In this document: positions 1 through 7,242 of the stretch, piece by piece
Layout: each line of letters begins with the position of its first letter
Position numbering within the stretch: the stretch's first letter is position 1
Source of the DNA: Acidobacteriota bacterium
GTDB taxonomy: Bacteria > Acidobacteriota > Blastocatellia > Pyrinomonadales > Pyrinomonadaceae
Length of the DNA: 19,405 bases
NCBI GenBank assembly: GCA_024640445.1
Contig: JAHEEZ010000018.1
Span: forward strand, 4,703-24,107
Reading direction: 5' to 3'
Made by a program: the position numbers and the translations under genes
The notes under the pieces: model-generated
The model's input: only the letters and a program-made list of their open reading frames with translations
Database searches by the model: none
What the model was told of the DNA's origin: nothing

Positions 1-2
1 TT

Positions 3-431
3 ACGATGACGAGCCTGAACGTCGATGCGCTTGCAGACAATGAAATGCTGAAGAAGACCGCGAAGAAATTCGAGTGGACGCTTGAATCGTGGTTCGCGAT
101 CAAGGGGATCGACGCGAAGCCGGTCCGCGTGGTGCTTTGCGCAGACACTCAGGCAAAGAAGTTTCTTTTCCAGAGGAACAGCGAGCTGACCCTGACCTTC
201 GACGGCGAGGACGTCCTGCTCGGCGAAGCTCAGAGGACGAGCGAGTACAAAGGCGGGAAAGCGAAAGAGAACGTCTGCTGGGAAGTGGACAAGGTGATCA
301 CCGACGATTTCGCGAAGGCTTCAAAGGCTGCCTTTGCGATCGGCGGAATTCAGGGAATCTTCTCCGCAGCGAGCCTCGGGAAATTCCGAGTGTACGGGAA
401 GCTCGTAACGTTTAACGCAGGAGAACAATAA
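3..431 (+). CDS. Hypothetical protein, probably 5'-truncated by the window edge
   Basis: The frame is open from base 3 to the TAA at 429-431. An ATG at 6-8 gives 141 residues, but nothing upstream can be seen and there is no stop before it, so the real start probably lies outside the window. The product has no signal peptide or membrane helix in the visible part. It reads as an alternating beta-rich domain (for example KPVRVVLCADTQAKKFLF and SELTLTFDGEDVLLGEA) ending in a GKFRVYGKLVTF strand. I recall loosely similar uncharacterised secreted proteins in Blastocatellia with a DGE/DGK turn followed by a conserved aromatic segment, but I cannot name a domain. Codon use is like the neighbours. 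Function unknown. The gene is followed directly by a degenerate repeat rather than an obvious terminator. Confidence 0.7.
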   Translation, partial: TMTSLNVDALADNEMLKKTAKKFEWTLESWFAIKGIDAKPVRVVLCADTQAKKFLFQRNSELTLTFDGEDVLLGEAQRTSEYKGGKAKENVCWEVDKVITDDFAKASKAAFAIGGIQGIFSAASLGKFRVYGKLVTFNAGEQ

Positions 432-432
432 C

Positions 433-460
433 CGCCGAGGTCGCAGAGAACACAGAGAGC
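433..460. repeat. Degenerate GCAGAGAA-type dispersed repeat after gene 1
   Basis: Just after the stop codon lies a purine-rich stretch built from near-copies of a 9-10 base word (CGCAGAGAA, CACAGAGAG). It resembles the CGCAAAGAA words seen at 14870-14905 and, in the other orientation, at 14321-14346 and 8642-8660. No hairpin is evident. It is probably a member of a dispersed intergenic repeat family. Confidence 0.35.
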
Positions 461-497
461 TTTCAATGAGGGACTCGTCTCTGCCAAATCCACCTGT

Positions 498-640
498 GGC
501 TCCACCGCTTCGATGCACGGTAAGCCTCCGGCTTACCGGCTCACTTCCACTAAGACCCTTGCGGCAGTCTGAGCCTGCCGCGAACCTTTGCATTGGCCTT
601 GCCTCCAACCGCTTACACATTTCCTTCTATCCGCTGCTTT
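498..640 (+). repeat. Decayed copy of the palindromic inverted repeat element seen at 2823-2969
   Basis: Positions 498-540 match 2825-2867 with about three differences, including the hairpin CGGTAAGCC-TCC-GGCTTACCG at 518-538 (9-bp perfect stem, 3-nt loop). The central palindrome is also present at 561-581 but imperfect (GCGGCAGTCT / GAGCCTGCCGC). The right arm found in the intact copy is hardly recognisable here. Open frames across this stretch follow the palindromes and are not genes. The element fills most of the 251-bp gap before the channel gene. Confidence 0.65.
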
Positions 641-665
641 CATTAAGCTGACCGAATCGATAGTT

Positions 666-671
666 TATAAT
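666..671 (+). promoter_or_regulatory. Possible -10 box (TATAAT) before the K+ channel gene
   Basis: A perfect TATAAT lies 11 bases before the ATG at 683, with an AGGA ribosome-binding sequence at 675-678 between them. No good -35 box sits 16-18 bp upstream. If used, transcription would begin only a few bases before the ATG and lose the ribosome-binding site, so the match may be coincidental. Confidence 0.25.
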
Positions 672-682
672 CTCAGGAATTT

Positions 683-2374
683 ATGAAAAGCCTGATGTCG
701 ATAATTCTCTCGGTCGTAGGCGGCGGGGCAAGCCGGCGAAACATTCTCGTTCTTGCGAGATTCCTGCTGGTCCTGGCGACCCTTATCTCGATCTACAGCG
801 TTATCTTCCACTTCATAATGCAATGGGAAGGTCAGGAGTACTCGTGGGTCACCGGTTTTTATTGGACACTGACCGTGATGTCGACACTCGGATTCGGAGA
901 CATCACGTTTCATACAGACTTGGGAAGGATCTTCTCCATTGTCGTGCTGCTCACCGGGATGCTATTTATGCTTACCCTGCTTCCGTTCACGTTCATTCAG
1001 TTCTTCTACGCACCTTGGATGGAGGCGCAAGAGGCAGCGAGGTTTCCTAGGGAGCTTCCGAAAGACACCAAAGGGCACGTTATTCTCACCCACCTGGATG
1101 AAGTCTCGAGAGCTCTGATAAGAAAGCTCAAGCAATACAATTATCCTTACGTCCTGCTTATGCCGTCGGCAGCCGATGCTTCTTCGCCGCAGGACGAGGG
1201 CATAGACGTTGCGATCGGCGAAATGGACGATCCCGGAACCTACAGGAACCTCCGGCTCGAACAGGCCGCGCTGCTCGCGACAACCTCGACAGACGTAGTC
1301 AATACCGGGGTTGTTTCGGTAGCTCGGGGCGTCAGTGAGGACGTCAGGACGATAGCGACCGTCAAGGACAAGGACTCGATCGACATTTTGCAGCTTGCCG
1401 GGGCGACGAATGTTTTAAGGCTGGGAGAATTGACGGGCGAGGCATTGGCCCGACGGGTGATTGCCGGTGACACGGCGACTCAGGTTGTTGGATCTTTCGA
1501 CGATCTTCTGATCGCTGAGGCGATCGCCGCGGACACTCCATTGGTCGGGCAAACTCTTGAGAAAGCGGGCCTGCGAAAGAACCTTGGTGTAAATGTCGTA
1601 GGGCTGTGGGAGCGGGGAGTGTTCCAGCCCGCTGACCCCGGAACCACTTTGACGAAGCATTCCGTACTGGTCCTTGCCGGTTCTGCGGAACAATTCATGG
1701 CGTATGACCAGATGTTTCCTGTCACGCACAAGACGGACAAGCCTGTGATCGTGATCGGAGCGGGAAGGGTTGGAAGGACGGCTGGACGTGCGCTTGAGAA
1801 GCGGGGAGTCGATTACAGGATAATCGAGAAGGAAAAAGAAAGGGTGCTGGACCAGGAGAACTTCATCCACGGATCGGCGGCGGACATCGACATCCTGAAA
1901 AAGGCGGGCATTATGGATTGTCCGGCCGTTATAATCAGCACCCACGATGACGATATGAATGTCTACCTAACGATCTACTGCCGCAAGCTTCGGCCGGATG
2001 TACAGGTGATCACAAGAGCGACCGGTGAGAGGATCATAAGCACACTCCACCGTGCCGGGGCTGATTTTGTGATGTCGTATGCATCGATGGGCGCGAATGC
2101 GATCTTCAATCTTCTGCAGCGCACTGAACTGGTGATGATCGCAGAAGGGCTGAATATGGTGAGAATGAAGACCCCGCCGGGCATGGTAGGCAAAACACTT
2201 ATGGAGATGGGGGTACGACGGGAAACCGGATGTACTATCGTAGCTTACCAGTCGAACGGCTCGACCGTGGTCAACCCTGCTCCTGACTGCCGTCTGCCGA
2301 AAGATTCCGAGATAATCGTCATCGGAGGAGTAGAAGCGGAACAGGATTTTGTACGCAAATTCGTTGACCGATAG
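683..2374 (+). CDS. Two-helix potassium channel protein with tandem RCK (TrkA-N/TrkA-C) domains
   Basis: A 563-residue inner-membrane protein. Helices at about 21-45 and 82-108 flank a pore loop with filter T-L-G-F-G-D (68-73), a variant of the K+ channel signature TVGYGD. The cytoplasmic part holds two RCK units. RCK1 (about 131-340) has lost the glycine-rich nucleotide loop: the expected GxGxxG is replaced by THLDEV after GHVIL. RCK2 (about 353-563) keeps it as VIVIGAGRVGRT with GAGRVG at 359-364, and ends in a TrkA-C domain. Family knowledge: RCK domains gate K+ flux in response to ligands such as Ca2+, Na+ or nucleotides, and one chain carries both lobes as in BK/GsuK-type channels. The start is supported by AGGA at 675-678. 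The gene stands alone and ends 8 bp from the convergent gene at 2383. Ligand and physiological role cannot be read from the sequence. Confidence 0.9.
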   Translation: MKSLMSIILSVVGGGASRRNILVLARFLLVLATLISIYSVIFHFIMQWEGQEYSWVTGFYWTLTVMSTLGFGDITFHTDLGRIFSIVVLLTGMLFMLTLLPFTFIQFFYAPWMEAQEAARFPRELPKDTKGHVILTHLDEVSRALIRKLKQYNYPYVLLMPSAADASSPQDEGIDVAIGEMDDPGTYRNLRLEQAALLATTSTDVVNTGVVSVARGVSEDVRTIATVKDKDSIDILQLAGATNVLRLGELTGEALARRVIAGDTATQVVGSFDDLLIAEAIAADTPLVGQTLEKAGLRKNLGVNVVGLWERGVFQPADPGTTLTKHSVLVLAGSAEQFMAYDQMFPVTHKTDKPVIVIGAGRVGRTAGRALEKRGVDYRIIEKEKERVLDQENFIHGSAADIDILKKAGIMDCPAVIISTHDDDMNVYLTIYCRKLRPDVQVITRATGERIISTLHRAGADFVMSYASMGANAIFNLLQRTELVMIAEGLNMVRMKTPPGMVGKTLMEMGVRRETGCTIVAYQSNGSTVVNPAPDCRLPKDSEIIVIGGVEAEQDFVRKFVDR

Positions 2375-2382
2375 CTGATCCC

Positions 2383-2778
2383 TTAAACGAAGTTCGCAAA
2401 GACTACACGTGCCAGGAAGAACATCAACATCAGGAGATAGCCGTTGAAGAACTTATCGACCTCAAGCGAATTGAGGCTCTTTCTGGTTCGAAGTAGTTTG
2501 AGCAGGGGAAGGATCAGGGCGAGTGCAACAGGCAGAACTACGATGACAAATACCGCAACGCCTGGCTCCATCAAGAAATGGGCAGGGTAGAATTTGGAAA
2601 CGATATATCCGAGAGAGAATCCCGAGGCGGCAAATGCAAGGGGATAGAGCCATTTGCGGGGAGTCAGGTTTCGAATGTCTTCGATATACCAGCCGATCCA
2701 ATGAACACCGAATTCGAGGACGATTCCCAACACTAGATCGAACAGCAACTCAAGAATGAACTCAATTAGGATTTCCAT
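2383..2778 (-). CDS. Small hypothetical membrane protein, four predicted helices
   Basis: The 131-residue product starts MEILIEFILELLFDLVLGIV, an unusual acidic-hydrophobic first helix. Further hydrophobic segments lie near residues 45-63, 71-93 and 112-130, with positive loops around 40 (PRKW) and 95-100 (LRTRKS). That pattern suggests a four-pass inner-membrane protein. I do not recognise a domain. There is no strong ribosome-binding sequence before the ATG at 2776-2778. It is convergent with the K+ channel gene, with only 8 bp between the stops and no terminator visible. A link to the channel is possible only by position. Confidence 0.65.
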   Translation of the reverse strand: MEILIEFILELLFDLVLGIVLEFGVHWIGWYIEDIRNLTPRKWLYPLAFAASGFSLGYIVSKFYPAHFLMEPGVAVFVIVVLPVALALILPLLKLLRTRKSLNSLEVDKFFNGYLLMLMFFLARVVFANFV

Positions 2779-2822
2779 AACGAGATCGGAATTCTAACAG
2801 AAACGCCGGCAGTTCAAGTGCG

Positions 2823-2969
2823 GCGGCTCCGCCGCTTCGATGTGCGGTAAGCCTCCGGCTTACCGGCTAGATCCTCAAAGACCGTTGCGGCAGGCTAAGC
2901 CTGCCGCGGACCTATGCCGAGTCCTAACGGAAAGGCAAGCCTTTCCGCACATCACGGCGGCGGAGCCGC
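2823..2969. repeat. 147-bp composite inverted repeat element with nested hairpins
   Basis: Outer arms 2823-2835 and 2957-2969 are perfect 13-bp complements (GCGGCTCCGCCGC class). After a 3-nt mismatch the pairing continues with 2839-2847 / 2945-2953 (GATGTGCGG / CCGCACATC). Each arm then holds its own hairpin: 2845-2865 (CGGTAAGCC, loop TCC) and 2928-2947 (CGGAAAGGC, loop AA). The centre is a palindrome GCGGCAGGCT-A-AGCCTGCCGC at 2887-2907. The right arm is thus an inverted, diverged copy of the left. A left-arm-plus-centre relative lies at 498-582. No protein is encoded. The form suggests a non-autonomous mobile or REP/BIME-like element. Confidence 0.75.
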
Positions 2970-3011
2970 AGAACCGGTCTCCTGAGCGCTTGAAAGACGT
3001 CTTTCTGACAG

Positions 3012-3043
3012 AAAAAGGCCGCCGATCATTGCGATCGACGGCC
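3012..3043 (-). terminator. Rho-independent terminator of the tRNA gene
   Basis: On the minus strand an 11-bp stem (GGCCGTCGATC / GATCGGCGGCC, one G-U pair) closes a 5-nt loop and is followed by a run of five T (3016-3012). It begins 12 bases downstream of the tRNA CCA end, so it most likely ends that transcript. Confidence 0.85.
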
Positions 3044-3054
3044 TTTATTGATTC

Positions 3055-3130
<76 letters not shown>

Positions 3131-3198
3131 GGAAGTTACGTAGTTTAAGACATAGCCCGGTGAGAAGTAAAAGGTGAAACAAGAAAATTGACTACTTA

Positions 3199-3287
3199 GC
3201 ACCCCTCGCTGCCGCTCGGGGTACTGACCAGCGAACCGCGCGGCTACCATCCGCAAATACGCCCTCCCTCACGGTCGGGCTACTGAC
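3199..3287 (+). repeat. Two related stem-loop repeat units ending in TACTGAC
   Basis: Unit 1 (about 3199-3227) and unit 2 (about 3260-3287) align as CCCTC-n-CT-nn-CG-n-TCGGG-n-TACTGAC. Each can form a short stem (ACCCC/GGGGT at 3201-3205/3218-3222; GCCC/GGGC at 3261-3264/3277-3280) around a 12-nt loop. Unit spacing is about 60 bp. They lie in the 191-bp gap between the tRNA and the DinB-type gene and have no coding content. Confidence 0.5.
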
Positions 3288-3290
3288 ACC

Positions 3291-3332
3291 CATTCACAAT
3301 TCACAATTCACAATTCACCATTCACGATTCAC
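3291..3332 (+). repeat. Heptamer tandem array (NATTCAC) x6, running into the dinB-like gene end
   Basis: Six consecutive 7-bp units: CATTCAC, AATTCAC three times, CATTCAC, GATTCAC. The array contains the TGA stop (3322-3324) of the minus-strand DinB-family gene, so its last two units encode the C-terminus (GSES-stop). This looks like the short tandemly repeated repetitive (STRR) heptamers described in cyanobacteria. Confidence 0.85.
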
Positions 3333-3873
3333 TTCCCAGCACTTTCTCGATCTGCTCAACGTGCCTCGCTTCGTGGCCGCCGATCAGCGCCAGCCAGTCG
3401 TGCGCGGTCATCGGGCCGAATGCGGGATGCGGGAACGTCAGATCAGTGCCTTCGACCATTTCGAACTTCTCTTTGAGGAGGTTCAGATGCCGTCGGTTCT
3501 CCGTCATCATCGCCAGCGATTCTGCGATCGAACGGCCCGTCGGATGGACGATCTCCGGTGCCTGACCTTTCGTCTTGCTCCAGGCGTTGACCTTCTCGAT
3601 GAATTCCTCTGACACCTTCAGGCTGCCATCCGAACCCAGGCCCGCCTCTTCCGCTTTCTTCAGAAGTCGGCCGGCGACCTTCGCCATTCCTTCTTCCGCC
3701 ATAGCAAGATGTTCGACTATCCCGGCGACGGTCCAGTCGCCCTTCTCGGTAAGCAAAGAAGCCTGGTCGTCCGAGAGCTCCGAAATAAGACCGAGCAGCC
3801 TGGAACGAACCCGTTCATTCGCCTCGTAAACCTCCGCGACGGAAGTAAAACCTATTTCATATTCAGCGCTCAT
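3322..3873 (-). CDS. DinB-family (DinB_2) four-helix metal-binding protein
   Basis: The chosen ATG (3871-3873) overlaps the stop of the preceding lipoprotein gene as ATGA (3870-3873), implying translational coupling; it gives 183 residues. A longer in-frame start up to 4014 would lie wholly inside that gene and is rejected. The protein is a helical bundle with the DinB/YfiT layout: an early His in GDWTVAGIVEHLAMAEEG, and a late pair in IGGHEARHVEQIEKVL, the three-His metal site of the family. The core WTVAGIVEHL segment is typical of DinB_2. Family members include thiol-dependent transferases and many uncharacterised proteins, so the substrate is unknown. It is the last gene of the M61 peptidase-lipoprotein unit, and its end lies in a heptamer array. 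Confidence 0.82.
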   Translation of the reverse strand: MSAEYEIGFTSVAEVYEANERVRSRLLGLISELSDDQASLLTEKGDWTVAGIVEHLAMAEEGMAKVAGRLLKKAEEAGLGSDGSLKVSEEFIEKVNAWSKTKGQAPEIVHPTGRSIAESLAMMTENRRHLNLLKEKFEMVEGTDLTFPHPAFGPMTAHDWLALIGGHEARHVEQIEKVLGSES

Positions 3874-5228
3874 TCGCCCTCCTTCGTCAACGTCACCGCC
3901 TGCGGGCTGAGGATCAGCCGGTGCCAACGCGAAAAACTCGTCACGCTTTCTGCATTGTCCTGATAATTCTTCACGTAGGCGGTCTGAAGATAGATCATGT
4001 TTTCTTCGGGCCATTCCAGAAGCACGATCGGATTGAACGAGACCAGAGAGTCCGCGGAAGGCAGCGTGGAGGTCGGCTTCTGAACGTTCGAATTCGCAGG
4101 CAGTTCGGGCTCTTTAGGTTTTTCCACTGTGTTTGAATTACCGGTCGGCGTAGCGAGCGCCCCCGGGCCCTGCTCCTTTTTTTTCTGCTCTTCCCATGTT
4201 TTGGAAGCAAGAAGCAGATCGTTGTTCAGAGGAATCGCCGCCTGAGTCGGCCTTTCGCCGATCGCATCGTAGATCCTCAACTGCTTGTCGAACGCGACCG
4301 CGACCTTTGCCGAATCCGGAGACCAGACTGGTCGAACGGTGGTCGCGTAGTCATCCAGGAGCCTTTCACGGCCGTTCTTTTCCACCATCCTCGGCCGCCC
4401 TTCCGGAACGAATACCTCGCCGGCGCTGTTCATACGCGCTTGCCGAACACGCCATTCCGTAATGCTCGTCGCGAGCGAAGCAAGCGCGGAACTGTCGGGC
4501 GCCCACACGAAGTAGAAATACATCAGCCCTTCGTTCTTTGTCAGAGGTTTCAGGTCGGTTCCTTCGGAACTGCACAGATAGATCTGCTCGGTCCTGAAAG
4601 TGATCACGTCTTTCGCGGCTTCCTTATTGGCGTCGTCCTCTGCCGGAGCCGCTGTATTTCCGTTCTCAGCGGTATTTCCTTCGGCAGGCTTAGGTTCCTC
4701 TTTCAATTCCTCCGGACCCTTTCCTTTCAGCGGATCCGCGACAGCTGGCACCATGCCTTCCGAAGACCTGACCATCGCCACGAAAGCGATGTTCTGGGCG
4801 TCAGGGGACCAGACGATCGTGTCAGGAAAATGGACCGCCATCTCCTCATGCGTGACCTTCCTGACAAGTTTGCCATCCGGAGAATAGATATCCAGCCTGA
4901 ATTCGGAGGTGTCGTCGCTAACCATTCGGTAAACAGCTGCGATTCGCTTTTTGTCCGGGGATACGATCGTCCGATCGAGAATTTCCTGCGGACGGTTGTT
5001 GTCGAAGTCCTGCTGTATCTTTTCATCCCGCTTCTGGACCATCGCCGGGGTGAGTTTTGCTTCGGGCCCCGGCACATCAGGTTCGAACCTGTAGTTCAAA
5101 CGCTGGGCAGGAACGTCGCGGAACGCGACCGGCGCGACCTCTTTCGAGGCCAGGGGATTCTTTCCGCAGCCGGCAAGCATTAGCGAAATGAATGCCGCAA
5201 CAGCGGCGATCTTGGTAAGTCTGAACAT
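3870..5228 (-). CDS. Lipoprotein with WD40-like (PD40/TolB-type) beta-propeller repeats
   Basis: A 452-residue protein with a lipoprotein signal: MFRLTKIAAV start, hydrophobic stretch and lipobox LAGC with acylated Cys at 21. At least four propeller strands carry the PD40 signature: IVSPDKKRIAAV, IVWSPDAQNIAFV, FVWAPDSSALASL and PVWSPDSAKVAVAF followed by LRIYD. Two Pro/Glu/Asn/Ala-rich low-complexity stretches interrupt the propeller, one near residues 190-210 (KPAEGNTAENGNTAAPAEDD) and one near 365-400. They are probably flexible linkers. Family knowledge: TolB-like propellers bind proteins or peptides at the periplasmic face of a membrane. It follows the M61 peptidase gene by 78 bp and overlaps the DinB-type gene by 4 bp, so it is probably the middle gene of that operon. 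Its partner is unknown. Confidence 0.82.
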   Translation of the reverse strand: MFRLTKIAAVAAFISLMLAGCGKNPLASKEVAPVAFRDVPAQRLNYRFEPDVPGPEAKLTPAMVQKRDEKIQQDFDNNRPQEILDRTIVSPDKKRIAAVYRMVSDDTSEFRLDIYSPDGKLVRKVTHEEMAVHFPDTIVWSPDAQNIAFVAMVRSSEGMVPAVADPLKGKGPEELKEEPKPAEGNTAENGNTAAPAEDDANKEAAKDVITFRTEQIYLCSSEGTDLKPLTKNEGLMYFYFVWAPDSSALASLATSITEWRVRQARMNSAGEVFVPEGRPRMVEKNGRERLLDDYATTVRPVWSPDSAKVAVAFDKQLRIYDAIGERPTQAAIPLNNDLLLASKTWEEQKKKEQGPGALATPTGNSNTVEKPKEPELPANSNVQKPTSTLPSADSLVSFNPIVLLEWPEENMIYLQTAYVKNYQDNAESVTSFSRWHRLILSPQAVTLTKEGE

Positions 5229-5265
5229 ATTTCGAATTCCGTCTGCGATGGGCGCACGAAGACGA

Positions 5266-5291
5266 ACCGTCCGCTTGTATTGGCGGGCGGT
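5266..5291 (-). other. Intercistronic stem-loop between M61 peptidase and lipoprotein genes
   Basis: ACCGTCCGC (5266-5274) pairs with GCGGGCGGT (5283-5291) through nine pairs including one G-U, with an 8-nt loop. No T run follows on the minus strand, so it is unlikely to be a strong terminator. It could stabilise or process the message between the two genes. Confidence 0.45.
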
Positions 5292-5306
5292 CCGTTTACG
5301 TCACTC

Positions 5307-7148
5307 CTATTTCAGAGCTGTGCCGAATAGGCCCTGGTAAAGCTTGCTTTGCTCTTCAGTCGGATCGTCCACGGGCCTTATGGCGTATCCCCCGGCCGGC
5401 GTTCTTCCGAGCGTAACGTCGAACTGGCGAAGTTCCTCATGACGAAAAACGGAGATCTTCAGTTTGTCGCCCTCCTTCTTCTGCGCCAGATAAGCGTCAA
5501 AGAACTGCTTACTCGCCTTATAGCCGTCAATCGCGATGATCTCGTCGTCGGCGTTCAGGCCTGCGTCCCAGGCCGGCGTCCCTTTCGGAATCGATCCTAT
5601 CGTCAGCCCGCCGCTTCTTGAGAAGTTCGCACCCAGATAGCCCTTATCGCTTTCCGGCCTCGACGCAACCAACTTCAGACCGATCCTTCCAAGGATGGAG
5701 TCGTAATCCACCTCCTCGCGTCCACGCACGTACTTCGCGAAGAAATCATCCAGGCTCTTACCCGCCATCATCTCCGCGGTCTTCTGGTAATCGGCGGGAG
5801 TATAGTTCCTGCCCTTCTTGAAATGCTCGTTATAGAGATAACGCATTACATCGTCAAGGGACTTTTCGCCCTTCGATTCGGAACGGATCATTATGTCGAG
5901 AAGGAAGTTGACGACCTCCCCTTTGTCGTAATACGAGATCTGATTGTTTACCTGATTCTCATCCGTCCTGTAGTACTTGATCCAGGCGTCAAAGCTCGCT
6001 TCCTCAAGACTTGTCTGGAAGCGTCCGGGCTGGCCGTAAAGGCTTTCGATGATCGACGCTTCCCCACTCAAAAGACTCTTGTCGTTGATCAAACCAGCGC
6101 GCATGCGGATCAGCGGATCAAAATAGGAGGTCCCTCCCTCGGCGACCCATAGCAGCTTCGTGTAATTTTCGTTCTCGTAATCGAACGGCCCAAGCGCGTC
6201 GGGGCGGATCCTCTTCACATTGAACAAATGGAAATACTCGTGCGCAATCAGACCCAGGAAGCGTGCGTAGTACGGATCCTGAAAACCGAATCGCATCCAT
6301 TGAAGCGCGGTCGAGTTCAGGTGTTCGAGTCCGCCGCCGCCCCTCATATTGACGATGAAGGTGTAATCGTCATAAGGGAGTTCACCGAATATCTTGTACG
6401 CCTGCTCGATGATCTTTGTCGTGTCCGCGGCGATCCTGTCCAGATCGTAATTGCCCGGGCCGCTCATCACGAACCGGTGCTTTTTGCCTTCAACCGTAAA
6501 TGTCTTTTCAGTGAAATCGCTCACCTCGAAGGGCGAGTCGAAAAGGATGTCGTAATTCGGAGCGCGGTAGGTGTTCTGCTTTCCGGACACGGCCGGGAGG
6601 CCAGTGCCAACTCTCCAATTCCCGTACGGATCGATCTCAACTGTCGAAGGGGCGCTGAGCTGTCCCTTTGGATACATCATCAGCGCTGCCGGAGTGAAAA
6701 ACAGATGCTGGTCATTCAGTTCGTTCGTGCGAACCGTGAGGTCGTTCGCGTAAACGTTATATCGCACCGTTAGGCTCTTCGCGCCCCCGGTATCGATCTG
6801 CCAGGTATTCTTGTTGATCTTTTGCCAGGTCAGCTTTTTCGATCCTGAGACTACGCTAAAATCCTGTACGTGCCTCGCGTACTCACGGACGAGGTATGAA
6901 CCCGGCGTCCAGACCGCCATCTTCAACTCTGTCAGCTTTGGGAGATTCTCCGATCTGACTGTCATCTCCATCTCGATAAGATGTGTTGAAGGATTCGACA
7001 TCGACACTTTGTAGCTGATCTCGGGGGCACTTTGCGGCGCTTCGGAAACAATTCCATGCGCGGATTCCGAATACGTTCTTGCCCCGGCTTCGGGTGCGGC
7101 TACGAGTAGAAAGGAAAAGATTAGGACGAAGATTGCTTTGGATCTCAT
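5307..7148 (-). CDS. Secreted M61 family (glycyl-aminopeptidase-like) metallopeptidase with PDZ domain
   Basis: The chosen ATG at 7148 gives 613 residues and places a clean signal peptide at the very N-terminus (MRSKAIFVLIFSFLLVAAPEAGA); an in-frame ATG at 7178 would add ten residues. Neither has a good ribosome-binding site. Numbering from the 7178 start: an N-terminal beta-sandwich (about 50-230) is followed by the catalytic domain with HEYFH (313-317), the HExxH zinc motif. The third ligand is probably Glu347 in WVAEGGTSYF, and GGGLEHLNST (281-290) fits the conserved M61 substrate-site loop. A PDZ domain spans about 512-590 (GYLGANF to DVTLGR). Family knowledge: M61 enzymes are zinc peptidases, some releasing N-terminal Gly or Ala. 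The protein is probably periplasmic and leads the operon that continues with the lipoprotein. It is divergent from the MFS gene. Confidence 0.9.
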   Translation of the reverse strand: MRSKAIFVLIFSFLLVAAPEAGARTYSESAHGIVSEAPQSAPEISYKVSMSNPSTHLIEMEMTVRSENLPKLTELKMAVWTPGSYLVREYARHVQDFSVVSGSKKLTWQKINKNTWQIDTGGAKSLTVRYNVYANDLTVRTNELNDQHLFFTPAALMMYPKGQLSAPSTVEIDPYGNWRVGTGLPAVSGKQNTYRAPNYDILFDSPFEVSDFTEKTFTVEGKKHRFVMSGPGNYDLDRIAADTTKIIEQAYKIFGELPYDDYTFIVNMRGGGGLEHLNSTALQWMRFGFQDPYYARFLGLIAHEYFHLFNVKRIRPDALGPFDYENENYTKLLWVAEGGTSYFDPLIRMRAGLINDKSLLSGEASIIESLYGQPGRFQTSLEEASFDAWIKYYRTDENQVNNQISYYDKGEVVNFLLDIMIRSESKGEKSLDDVMRYLYNEHFKKGRNYTPADYQKTAEMMAGKSLDDFFAKYVRGREEVDYDSILGRIGLKLVASRPESDKGYLGANFSRSGGLTIGSIPKGTPAWDAGLNADDEIIAIDGYKASKQFFDAYLAQKKEGDKLKISVFRHEELRQFDVTLGRTPAGGYAIRPVDDPTEEQSKLYQGLFGTALK

Positions 7149-7242
7149 AATTTCTAAGGTCACTTTTAGGAACTCCATTAAGATGTTATGTTTAGGTCTT
7201 GCTATCTTACTACAATTCCGAATCAGTCAGAACCTGGGTTAA

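Noticed and set aside
466..651. 61-codon plus-strand frame before the K+ channel gene
   Set aside because: It lies on the decayed palindromic element and has no coding features.
3874..4014. N-terminal extension of the DinB-type protein
   Set aside because: It lies wholly inside the lipoprotein gene in another frame. The ATGA overlap start fits the family length.
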